Shown here in pieces: positions 47,476 to 57,934 of a stretch of DNA of 64,000 nt. The stretch covers positions 2,790,001 to 2,854,000 of the forward strand of contig CAUJLY010000004.1 of NCBI GenBank assembly GCA_963281155.1, in the 5' to 3' direction. The notes under the pieces are model-generated. The model was given only the letters and a program-made list of their open reading frames with translations. It did not search any database and was not told where the DNA came from. The first letter of the stretch is position 1. The number at the start of each line of letters is the position of its first letter. The stretch is from Rhabditophanes sp. KR3021 (Eukaryota > Nematoda > Chromadorea > Rhabditida > Alloionematidae). Position numbers and translations under genes: made by a program.

Positions 47476-49997
47476 ATGTCACTAACGACTGCACCTGGGG
47501 CTTCCTCGAAGGATTTTGTTGTAGGATTGAAGTATAGAGTCAAGCGCAAGATCGGCTGCGGCAGTTTTGGTGATATTTTTTTGGGAATCAATGTAACGAA
47601 TGGCGAAGAAGTAGCTATCAAGATGGAGTCCTGCAAGGTACGTACCTATCACCGTTTTTAACCGTTTTAACTCCTTTTTTAGGCTAGGCATCCTCAGCTC
47701 CTCTACGAATATAAATTATGTTACCCAAGAGTTTATAAATTTATAAAAGCCTCACATCCTGCGGGAACTGTGAAGAGAACGGCTCAAAAAAACGAAAACT
47801 GGGATTAAAACAAAAATACTCTAAATCCGGTTATTTTAAAAAATTAGAATGGTTCAGCCACTAGCATTTTTGCCATGTTCACGAGCTTAGTCATCTTTAT
47901 CCTGTCCATCAATTTTTACCATCCTCACAAACTTAAGTCATCTAGCTTACAAGTTAAACTAAACTAAATATAAGTTAAGTTAAGAAATACATGTCACTTT
48001 ATGAAGGACTTATGATTGTAATATAGACTAGTGCCAAAGGTTAGATAGATGCATGTTGTTAATGATTTGGATAGTTATGGATGTTACTAAATGAATTAGA
48101 AAGCTTTTGAATGAAATAAGTTTTGATTTAAATAGGAGGATATAATTTGCTATTAAGCTATCGTGAGTACTGACTGGATTTATTCAGGCGATTTACACTT
48201 GTAATACTTGGTTAAGTTATCGATCTCTAGTTGCTTCTGAGCATTGCCAGCAGACATTGTACTTCCATTTGCCAATTTGAGCATGCCATAACCAGATATA
48301 TTGAGATGTTTCTTAATAACTACAAATTGTTTCTTGATTTTAAGCTTTTCTTTCAAAGAAATCCGAGTAGTAATCTTGTTCTTTATTTCGTTATCATTTA
48401 GCTCCCTTAAATTGCTTTGGTTGCAATAACCCTTTTAGATTCTTCAACAACACTAGGGGCATCCAAAGTCTAGGCTTTTTAACTACCACTGAATTATCTT
48501 GAGTTTGTCTTTTCTAGCCAAAAGTTTAGATCATTTAAATGTATTTTTCAGGTCCCTTTATATTAGAAACTGATGGCGACACTCTCGCTTAATTCAACTA
48601 AAGGACTTTTTAAAATCATCAAACACATCGACATACCTTTAATTGGAGAGAACTCCTTTGTTTAGTATGATCAAAAGACTTCAAAAATGTGTTTCTTTAA
48701 AAGTTACTTAAAAATTACTTCTGAAGTTATCGTTTATTAATTGTTTGTTTCTGTTTTTAGGTCTACAGAATCTTGACTGGCGGAGTAGGAATTCCACATA
48801 TTCGTTATTTTGGAGTCGAAAGAGAATACAACTGTTTGGTAATGGACTTATTGGGACCATCTCTCGAAGATCTATTTACTTTCTGTGGGCGAAGATTCAC
48901 AATGAAAACAGTACTTATGTTAGTCGATCAGATGATCGGAAGAATCGAATACGTTCATGTGAAGAACTTTATCCACAGAGATATAAAACCAGACAACTGT
49001 AAGAGATAACATAAATTAAGGCTATGCAAATTAAAAATCCAAAAAACTTTTTTGTTTGGCTAGAAACAACCAAACTAATTGTAAATATTTCGTTTGTTTT
49101 AGTATTCAAAAGTATATGAGTTGGTTTGCATTTCTAACTAGATCCAAACTCAGCCCATTCATAATTGTAATGATGGACTTATATTTTACCCAAATGTTCT
49201 TGAAAATGTAATGACGCCTTTTTAGTTTTGATGGGAATTGGCCGCCACTGCAACAAGCTATTCTTGGTTGATTTTGGACTTGCAAAGAAATTCAGAGACT
49301 CTAGATCAAGAGCCCACATTCCTTACAGAGAAGACAAAAACTTAACCGGAACTGCTCGTTATGCATCAATTAACGCCCATCTTGGTAAGTTACTATATAT
49401 GATTTGATAAGATTTCATGGTTAAACAATGAATTTGTACTCATTTATATAAAAGATATAAATATTTTTAATTCACTTAATTCAATACGACTTTTTTAGGA
49501 ATCGAACAAAGTCGTCGGGATGATATGGAATCTTTGGGATACGTACTTATGTACTTCAACAGAGGAACACTTCCATGGCAAGGACTCAAGGCCGCCAACA
49601 AAAAACAAAAATACGAGCGCATCAGCGACAAGGTAGTGTCAAAATTTTGAACTATATGATATCACAATATTCTTTTTGTACTTACCTAATTTTTTTAATT
49701 TAGAAAATGTCAACCCCTGTGGAGGTCTTATGCAAAGGATTCCCCGCTGAATTTTCCATGTATTTGAACTACTGTAGAGGCTTGAGATTTGACGAAGCTC
49801 CTGATTATATGTATTTGAGACAATTGTTCCGTATTTTGTTCCGTACTCTTAATCATCAATATGATTACACTTTTGACTGGACCTTACTCAAGCAAAAGGC
49901 CGCTGCAAGATCCTCCGTCAAAACTGATACAGTTAACAATCTGCCATCAACTGAAAAGGCTTCCGCCGGCGCCGAGAATCCCACCGTCAACAATTAA
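47476..49997 (+). CDS. kin-19: Casein kinase 1 alpha
   Basis: Ser/Thr kinase of Wnt/beta-catenin and other pathways. Exons 47476..47637, 47683..about 47735, 48761..48998, 49226..49384, 49499..49632 and 49704..49997 encode about 340 residues. The P-loop is [13 protein letters not shown], the Lys is in [10 protein letters not shown], catalytic loop [17 protein letters not shown] in LVDFGLAKK, and the CK1 signature [20 protein letters not shown]. The 3' end of exon 2 is unclear: [12 protein letters not shown] should join [13 protein letters not shown], but no strong donor gives exactly that, and a weak site would insert a few residues. The 1-kb intron 2 holds an antisense decayed ORF. A 29-bp repeat overlaps the stop codon. 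Confidence 0.95.
48180..48510 (-). pseudogene. Decayed antisense ORF inside the CK1 intron
   Basis: Opposite to the kinase, the frame [20 protein letters not shown], then [20 protein letters not shown] ends KCKSPE-stop with an overlapping AATAAA. Upstream, [17 protein letters not shown] lies in another frame with stops between. No family was recognised. Confidence 0.3.
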
Positions 49998-50059
49998 ATT
50001 TCGAGAAATCCACCGTCAACAATTGAGTTCCGAGGATCTGACCGTCAACAATTGAATTC
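49973..50059. repeat. Three-copy 29-bp repeat spanning the CK1 stop codon
   Basis: Units 49973-50001, 50002-50030 and 50031-50059 share the core ACCGTCAACAATT. The first copy encodes the end of the kinase, including its stop at 49995; the others lie in the 3' UTR. Confidence 0.9.
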
Positions 50060-51212
50060 CTCGTCTTTTAAGAGGGTTTTTTACTGTAACTATTATTGTT
50101 TCTCCATTATTCATTTTTGTAGGCAATACGTTGCCAATTATGACTATTTTTTTCACTGATGTTCGGAAGCTATTTTAAATAAAAAATAAATTGATCAGAT
50201 TCCATTTCAATTAGATACTAATAAATCTTTTTTGTAAAGGTATGTATTTCATTTACAAGCTATCATATTTGTGTTGAATTAAACTGCTTTGAAGCTTAAT
50301 CTTCGAATGGATGGTATAATTCTGAAAATCTTATTTCAGTGGTTCGTATTAATAACATCTAGTATTAGTATCAATACTTATCCGTGTTTTGGTTTTCAAA
50401 ATTTATTTAGATAAAAGTGTGTATTCTTTAGAATTGAATTTATTAAAGATACAGAAAATTAGTAGAAGTATGGAATAATAGTTTAACACAGGTTCTGAAG
50501 TTTACGATTATTACATTTAAATAAATTGAAAACAACGACTTGGAAGAATTTGTGATAATTAAACTGGCGTATGTATCATTTACACAATATCCATCGGCTC
50601 TAAGAAGCTGTCAGATTGTTGTTATGCGCGTTCTAAATAGAGATATTTGGAACAACACCCACCACGCGTAAGCAAGCATGGTGTTGAGTTATACCCTTTA
50701 GTTTAACTTTCCATTTATCTTAATACGCTTCCATAGATCCCAAATAAAGACTATCTACAACAGTAATTTAGCAAATTCTATCAAAATCATTAATCTATTA
50801 CCACCTTCAAAGGTAGCCACTGATTGAATTTTGGGCTCCGACAATTGTTAAGAAGGCAGCAGCCAAGATGATGTTAAAGAATTGCATGATAGATATAAAT
50901 TATTAGTGTGATGATATTCACATCATTCTCTAACTATTTATATAATTTTAACAAACGAATTTATTGCTTTGGGTGTGACTTCCGTGTTTTAATTTCAAAC
51001 TAATTAAATAAATCATTTATTATATGACTGTTCCGCCGGTCCCTAATAGCCAGACGGAGGTCCGTAAGGGAATAGGATAACAACATAAGAGAAGCATAAT
51101 TACATTGAGATGATAGATATAAATGTAATAAAGTAATGATGCCATCATTATTAATGGAATTTTATTAACTTTTTATAATGAACTAAAAAAAGTAAAATGG
51201 TTGAAGAAATTG
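50060..51212. other. Intergenic spacer
   Basis: 3' flanks of casein kinase and of the GATA gene, which converge. A 7-bp inverted repeat CAACACC/GGTGTTG sits at 50653-50686. No gene was supported. Confidence 0.5.
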
Positions 51213-51959
51213 TTAAATCATGAGTTTTTTTGTTTTTCTACTCTTGCTCGTTTTGTTGTATAAATCAAAAGGTCTTTTGCGGTGGTGTGAATTTTGGTAT
51301 AACCAGCAAGCATTACACATTTTTTCACCGTTTAAATTTCTCCATTGTCTTGGTTCATCGGTTTTGCAATTTGAACAGATTATTTTGATCCCATTTCTAA
51401 ATGCGCATGATTTTGGATCACCTTTTTTAGTATTAGTTCCATTTGCTGTGCTTGTAATTTGTGAAATTTCACTTGATTCATTTTCTTTCATTTCCGTTAT
51501 CTGGATTTCAAAGACTGACTGATTGTGGAAATATATATCAGGAGCACTAGTACAACTTATAATTGGATGAATAACTGTTTCATCAAACAGGGTTAGATTG
51601 TTTTCATAAGAGTATTCCTTGACAAACCCATTAGCATATGTCGGTTGATTTTTGCCCTGAACGCCTTGATTATGATGGCTCTCTAAGTCTAAATCCAAAT
51701 TGATATCTGTTTCATCGGAATGGTTTGATTCGATTGGATTATAATTATAGGCAAATTGTTCTTGAGTATATTCTTCTGTAAAATGTGATGTGTGTTCAAA
51801 GTTTGGTCCAAATGTGTTTGTCATTGAATTAGTTAGATTACATGATTGATCCATATGTGGTTCCGTGTTGTGATAATAGTTTTTGCATAAAGTTACATTT
51901 GGAAATTCATCAACTAATTCTGTGTAGTACAAATTAGCTAGAAAATATTGTTGGTGCAT
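51213..51959 (-). CDS. Single-finger GATA-type transcription factor
   Basis: Intronless, 248 residues. Residues 1-180 are acidic and low complexity (FAYNYNPIESNHSDETDINL), a possible activation region. One zinc finger near residues 195-220, CSNCKTDEPRQWRNLNGEKM followed by CNACWLYQNSHHRKRPF, and a basic tail (SKSRKTKKL). The WLYQ and HHRKRP pattern matches nematode endoderm GATA factors (the END/ELT group). The loop between the second and third Cys has 16 residues, one fewer than the usual 17, lost after the Trp. Orthology within the group is not assigned. Confidence 0.88.
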   Translation of the reverse strand: MHQQYFLANLYYTELVDEFPNVTLCKNYYHNTEPHMDQSCNLTNSMTNTFGPNFEHTSHFTEEYTQEQFAYNYNPIESNHSDETDINLDLDLESHHNQGVQGKNQPTYANGFVKEYSYENNLTLFDETVIHPIISCTSAPDIYFHNQSVFEIQITEMKENESSEISQITSTANGTNTKKGDPKSCAFRNGIKIICSNCKTDEPRQWRNLNGEKMCNACWLYQNSHHRKRPFDLYNKTSKSRKTKKLMI

Positions 51960-52603
51960 TGTGAAAATGTTGAGATTAAGATGGTAGGAATTAGTGGTTA
52001 ATTAAACTATTAATGATGATTTAGTTTGCTTTATCCTTCACTTATGTACCAAATTATTAGCATTTGCGTCTCAAGATATACACCTTTATTTATCTATTTT
52101 TTGCATCTCAAAGCATCTCCGTAATATCATAGTACATCGATCAGTTTAACATGTCACCGGTGCATTTTGAAAGTTGTCGTTTAATTAGTAGCATTTTATT
52201 AAAACAATGTCATTAAAAACTCGCATACATGTGTTCAATCATAAGCATAGTATCTACTGTACAGTTTCATATAATACGATGGGTTCTTGCAGTCATGGAT
52301 TTATAAGAAATTTAATCTTTAAAGAGATGGAGTTTTGTAATCTCACATGCTATTGACTGGGATTTATTAATGTTCTATCTGAAAACTAGCTTTTGTGGTC
52401 GAAATACAAGTGTTGATATACCTGAAATGGAGAATTCCCAAAGAATTATCATCAATTATTCCATAGAATTTTAAAGAACCGTCGTTACGATTGGTTTAAC
52501 ATTTTTATAATTCAAACTAGTTATTTTTATTAGCAAATGTTAAAAGTCAAATCTTTATTAAAAAGCAAATGCAATAGTATATAACAGTATTAAATATATG
52601 TTT
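51960..52603. other. Intergenic spacer
   Basis: Promoter side of the GATA gene and 3' side of the POT1-like gene. Nothing else seen. Confidence 0.5.
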
Positions 52604-54848
52604 TTAAAATCGGCTGCGAGTTTTTTGAGTTAAATCAATCAAAATTACAACATTATTAGTGGGATTAGTGGTGCTTTCGATCTTCTTGATGCAAACCAAG
52701 TATTCAAGCAATCCTAGATCAGTTATTGTGCACAATTGCTTACTAAAAAGCCCGATCTTGGAAGCCATTAACTTGTTAATAATAGCATAGATATCATTAA
52801 CAATTCCATTCTTAAATAAAGAATTCTCTATTTTTTTATAACTTCCGTTGTCGAGTGTAGAGTTCGTTGAAGTAATTTTATAATTGCATTTGAAAATTTG
52901 TTCGTCTTTCGTTTTATTGCTTATAAAAGGGTCTGTTGATTTCCGAGAATGGAAATACGTTCTCAACTCTTTTCCCAATTCAATTCTTACTGAATCACAA
53001 GTTTCATGCTGTTTCAAAGGTGTGTTTAACTTATTTACTTGGGATAAGACGCTATCTTCTTCTAAATTACTTAAGGGTTCTAAATCAATTTGGCTACTAA
53101 CTGAAACAGGATAGGCGCCTATAGTTACAATATCCTGTATAAGTAACCCATCCACTCCTTCAATAGAATTTTCCGTAGTACTTGATGCTGCATCATTTCT
53201 AACTTTATTGCATTCACTTAAAAATTTTTTATTTTCAATAAGCCTACTATTTTGGGTTACACCTTGATCTATTTTCTTATGAGTCAAATCATTTCCAACC
53301 GGCATTCTTTTCAAGACACTTTCATTTGAAACACTATCACTTACTGACTCACAAAAGTGTTTAGTTGAAGTGTTCACCAAGACACCGTCGTTTTTAAATT
53401 TCTTTGAAATATCTTTTGATGGTAATTTTTTCCCGACTCTTTCATTTGACAATTTCTCCGGAACATCTTTTGTAGGCACTTTTTGGGTGATACTTATATT
53501 TGCCAATTCTTTCGGAATATCCCTTGTTGACAATTTTTCCAAAGCATCTGCATTTGATAAATTTTTTGAAACATATTTTGGTGATGGCGTTTCTATTACT
53601 GGATGAAATTTTGCATGCGAAATATATGAGTGGCTTTTCTCTTCTGTAAAACTTATTCTTGGATGTTTTATTTTTGATGCTGTTATTGAATTAAACTCTT
53701 CATCATCGCTTACATCTTCAACGTACAATATTCTCGGATGACAATTTTTTCTTAGTGGAGAAACACTTCTAGAGGACGAAGATGCGGAATGTTTCCTTTT
53801 TCTAGATTCCGCTAAATTAAACAAATTGTAATTTCCAAATAAATATTTCCAAAATCTAAAGTCCCACATTATTGCATGAAGCAAACTATTTGAAAGTCTG
53901 TCCAAAAATTTAAATTTATTGACATTCACGTAGTTGTCATATAATTCCTTGGACATTGAGTAACTATCTTTAGATTCGCATAACCTTTTTTCCAATTTCT
54001 TAATGAATATCCAATCTCCTTCTTTCACATTCATAAATCTTGCAATTTCCTCTACACCATTAACATTTATGTCTATGCAATAATTACAACCATTTATACC
54101 AAATTTAGAAGCTTGATTTCTTTCGTTGCTGTAATTTATGCGGTCAATTGGTAACTTTTGAAATTCAAATATTTTCAGTGGTCCAATAAATGTTTTGGAA
54201 TCAGCAAATTTCACGGCATTATTTCTTTTACTACCATCCCATACACGCAACACTAGGCAATTTTTGTGAACAGTAGGAATTTTTTGAATAATTTGAACAA
54301 AAAACCCACTGGAATTGTCGGAGTTATCACTAATTGATCGAAATTTAGAATCTTTGTCAAAAGACAATAACTGAGTGTATTGAGTAATGTATTGAATTAT
54401 CTTATAATAAAATGCTGAAAAATTAAGTGGATGCATTTGATCTCTAAAGAAGTCAACACACTCAGGCATAAAAAATCCATCTGGACATAAAAGGCCGACA
54501 TCAGTGGACTTTAATCCTTCTTCATACATTTTTCGTTCGTCAACAAGGATAAAAAACTTTTTAAAAGCCCATTCTTTTTGACATCTAGCATAATACTCTT
54601 GATTTGTGAGAGATAATTCAATTACTGCGTCAAATTCTTTAGATAATATTAAGTCATTGCGTTTATAGTACTTCCAACCATCATTTTGAAAGATAATGCG
54701 ATTTGAAAAGTCTTTAAATGCATTAAAATTAAAAAATGTAATTGATATTTACCTTTCCCAATGTAGGTTCGCCTGATATTAACGATAAAACCTGTAATAA
54801 CTTTCTTATCATTCCCCAGTTGCTGTCGATACATTGTATACTCAGCGT
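52604..54848 (-). CDS. POT1-like telomere-end-binding protein
   Basis: Exons complement(54753..54848, 52604..54711); the upstream exon starts after a CCAG acceptor and may continue further 5', so the start is uncertain (ATG at 54834 if not). About 730 residues. The telomeric OB2 region is recognisable: FFVQIIQKIPTVHKNCLVLR, then VWDGSKRN, a signature seen in POT1 (LKVWDGT), and FMNVKEGDWIFIKKLEKRL, which parallels LKVGSFLRIYSLH. The preceding IGKDFSNRIIFQNDGWKYYK region is in the place of OB1. The second half is disordered, with about five 18-residue repeats and the polar end. Family role: single-stranded telomere DNA binding. Nematode POT proteins known to me carry a single OB fold, so two OBs would be unusual. 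Confidence 0.7.
53306..53575 (-). repeat. 54-bp minisatellite in the POT1-like gene (18-residue units)
   Basis: Five consecutive 54-bp units starting (minus strand) at 53575, 53521, 53467, 53413 and 53359. Encoded units include DIPKELANISITQKVPTK, DVPEKLSNERVGKKLPSK and DISKKFKNDGVLVNTSTK. The outer units are more diverged. Confidence 0.85.
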
Positions 54849-55690
54849 CTGGAAAATATATTAAAGAAATTATTATCTAATTTTAGAGAGACTTTTAAAC
54901 TAAATACGGAATCATGTTAAATGTAAAAAGCGGTAAGACACAAAGTATAGATTTTTACACAGCTGAAATTAATGGTTAATACCAAGTGAACGGTTACTTA
55001 ATAAGCAATCCCAACCATCATTGTGATAGATTAAACAAATACATCTATATCATTTAAGAAATTAAAATAATTCCAAAAGTGTTAAATCTAACTTAATAAA
55101 GAAGGAAATGGCTTAGATGGTTCAACTAACAGAAGTATAAAAGCGTGTTTGATGACTTCTTATTAAACAATGTGTCCCGACATTAAGGGTTGCAAGTTAG
55201 TTGATCGTCAAAGAAATAAAAACATCTTACTATAAATATTTGAAAGAATGATCAAAGTTATTGATTTAATTTTAAATATTTTAAACTTGGTACATACTAC
55301 ATTTTTTAGTAAGCTGTCATAAAATCAAATTTAATAGTTAATTAATCATTGGTCTGAAGTTGAAAATATCCAAATATAATTAACAGAGCTTAAATTGATC
55401 AAACGGATTACAAACATCCGCTTGAGATTTATTAATATATAGAAAAACAAGGAAATAAACTTACGGTTACTGATAAACTGTTTTTATTTCAATATTACAA
55501 GGTTATATGCATTACTAGAATAACATAATATAAATACTCAATATGTATGTTTCCTTAACATGTGTTACTATGAAATATATAGATGATATTTTATACTCAA
55601 CAGTATCAGATAATTTTTTCACTAAAACAAACGATGTGTGCATATCCATCTTTCTAATTCGTATCCATTTTTCCAATTTATATTCAACTA
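54849..55690. other. Intergenic spacer
   Basis: AT-rich. May contain a first exon of the POT1-like gene that I could not identify. Otherwise nothing. Confidence 0.4.
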
Positions 55691-56276
55691 TTTATTGTTT
55701 TATTTTAATAAACTGTCATACTGAATTAATTAAAGGACTTGGAATTCAGCACACCATCCCATTCTAGAAGTAATAGTATTGTTGAAAGATCTCTTGCAGT
55801 TAATTTTAATGAAATACATTAACAAAGTCAATGAATGGAGTGATTGTTTAGGTCTGATTGCTTACCACATAAATACTTCTATGCGACACAGTACTAATGC
55901 TTCACCTTTTCAATTAATATTTCTAAGAAATCCAAATTTTACCCTTAACAGAATGACAATAGCACCAATTGAATTAATTGATAGAAAAGTTGGATTTTAT
56001 GACTTAATGAACAAAGCTCAAATGATAAAAGATGTTTATGATGAAATCCACTGTCGAGAAAGAATGGTTGAAAATAGAAAGTTAAAACCTAAACAAAAAG
56101 AATTCAAGGAAAATGACAAGATCTTAATCCGTAAAGTAACGGAGCAAAAACTTGATTCAGACTACAAAGAACCTTTCAAAGTCACCAAAGTCCGAAACTC
56201 TAAGGTTGAATATTTTCAGAACGAAAAGACTAGTAGAAAGCTGGTTGCCCACAAGTCAAACTTGAAGAAAATTTGA
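55690..56276 (+). mobile_element. LTR-retrotransposon integrase remnant (Ty3/gypsy-like)
   Basis: The main open part, 55779-56276, has the C-terminal half of a retroviral-type integrase: NEWSDCLGLIAYHINTSMRH, STNASPFQLIFLRNPNF, and a C-terminal domain with KENDKILIRKVTEQ and PFKVTKVRNSKVEYF. Just upstream, GLGIQHTIP and SNSIVERSLAVNFNEIH, parts of the catalytic core around the Glu, lie in other frames. Multiple frameshifts and missing gag, protease, reverse transcriptase and LTRs show a dead fragment. Confidence 0.8.
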
Positions 56277-56479
56277 TGTGAATGCAATACCATAATCTTA
56301 CAGAAGGCCCATGTAATAGTGTTACTCCATCAATCATTTTATGCTTGACAAGCACATACATGACATCAAAGCAAGCTAATTGGGTTGAAAAAAACAGTCG
56401 ATGATTAGGTGTTTAAAACAAAACTTACGCTTGTAAAAATATGACACTTGTAAACTTATTTACAAATTAATGGAAACAG

Positions 56480-56707
56480 CTCACCACCTCCAGCTCCGCC
56501 AAAGCGTGATGCTTCCATTTCCTCTGCAATTTCGTCTTCGTCTGCAGATAATTCAGCTAATTCAACATTAAGAAAAGTGGGACCGATCGAATTGAATTCA
56601 GATGGAACTTTAAGAGGACCAACCAAACCTTTACCTCCAACACCACATGAAGAAGACCTTGAAGAGGATGAAATTGGCAATGACGGTACTTTGATGGTAA
56701 ATAGAAA
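56480..56707 (+). CDS. Orphan exon with a GCK/MAP4K-like linker motif
   Basis: 228 bp bounded by AAACAG and AGAAA|GTAAGT, open in one frame, both ends phase 2. It encodes a Pro/Ser-rich piece: SSPPPAPPKRDASISSAISS, then LRKVGPIELNSDGTLRGP, TKPLPPTPHEEDLEEDEIGN and DGTLMVNRK. The PLPPTP-acidic-GTL-V-R pattern recalls the linker of Misshapen/MIG-15/TNIK kinases, from memory only. No kinase or CNH domain exon was found in the window. Confidence 0.4.
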
Positions 56708-57120
56708 GTAAGTAACATCACATTGAAGAAATTTAGATCATCCGCCAAAGAAGTAATGGAAATGACCATCCATACTCTTAGCTGTTGAAATGATAATATG
56801 TTTTAAAGTTTAAAATCAGACGAAAATTAAATAGTTTATAACAAACATTAAAGTTTTATTAAAAAGTATTAAAAAGTAATCATCTAAGTTATAAAGATGA
56901 AGAAGTATTACGAAAATTAAAGAAAATATTATTAAACAATCGAACAAAGAGAAAGATATATCAAAAAAAGATTTGTATATTAGATATATGGAACCTGGAA
57001 GAAACAAAAGGTTAAATTAGGATACAAACTATATTATTAAACATACCCGTCGGAAACTATTGGTGTGGTGAGTATTAAAAAGAATGTTAGTGGGTAATGT
57101 TGTTTATTTTGATGAAGGGT

Positions 57121-57616
57121 CTATTTGTCATAATTTTGAGAATCCGCATCTTCTGTCGAAGCAACTATCTTCTTTGAACGCTTTTGATGTCTTCGACCTG
57201 CCTTTTTCTTCTGAATGATTGGGGTCATTACAGGAGTTAAGGATGCTCTTCTACGAAGCTGATATCCGATAATGCCCTCAATATTTGATGCTTTGGCAAA
57301 CCAATAGCCTGGATCTTCTTCGGTTATCTTAAGAAACTTTTTCCATTAATCATAAAACTTTAAACAAATTAAAAAAGAATAAATTTTTAAACATACATAG
57401 GGCGACTCTTTTTTAAACGATGAGGTTTTGGCAAAACAGCTTCTTCCGTAGCAGGTTTTTCCAAAGGAGTTTCTTCCATAGGAACTTCAGGCAACGCAAT
57501 GCCTGTTAAAGAAACTTCTGTGTTGCCGTTGTTGGGAATAACATCAGGCGGCTCAGCAGGATCAGCGCCAATATTGCCAGAAACGGAATTAGTGGGTAAA
57601 GATTTTATAATAATGA
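57121..57616 (-). CDS. 3' exons of an unrecognised basic protein
   Basis: Two exons, complement(57393..57616, 57121..57327), are open in a shared frame, ending KRSKKIVASTEDADSQNYDK. The first is Pro/Glu-rich (EVPMEETPLEKPATEEAVLP). Across the junction RLKKSRPMYITEEDPGYWFA and KASNIEGIIGYQLRRRAS recall the end of an SH3 domain (the acid-W-x-A-x-EG pattern), but the start of such a domain is missing. The donor used is weak (GTTTAA). No 5' exon was found. Confidence 0.4.
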
Positions 57617-57841
57617 CTAGGAAAAAGTAATAAAATATATTAGAAAATTAAACATTTCATTATGTCAAACTCGTATAAAAATAGATTTTTAAGAAAACTT
57701 ATTGGGGGCAGGGGTAAATGACGAATAATATAATTTTTTGATTATTTTGGAAGGGTCAAACATGATTAAAAAGCATCAAAGGGAATCAAAAAGGCTTAAA
57801 AATGTTAAGATCAAAAAATTGAGTTTGAACATGCCTTAGAC

Positions 57842-57934
57842 TGTTCTTCCATTGCAATCGTGTCGTGAATAAGATGAATACGGTAAATGTTCTTTCCACT
57901 ACAATCGTGCCGTGAGTAAGGTGAACATGATAAA
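57842..57934. repeat. Imperfect 46-47 bp tandem duplication
   Basis: Two copies starting at 57842 and 57888 with core CAATCGTG(T/C)CGTGA(A/G)TAAG. Confidence 0.7.

Noticed and set aside
50653..50686. 7-bp inverted repeat with 20-base loop
   Set aside because: A stem this short is expected by chance in a region of this size.
53370..53606. Phe-rich plus-strand ORF with periodic sequence
   Set aside because: Antisense image of the 18-residue repeat array in the POT1-like gene.
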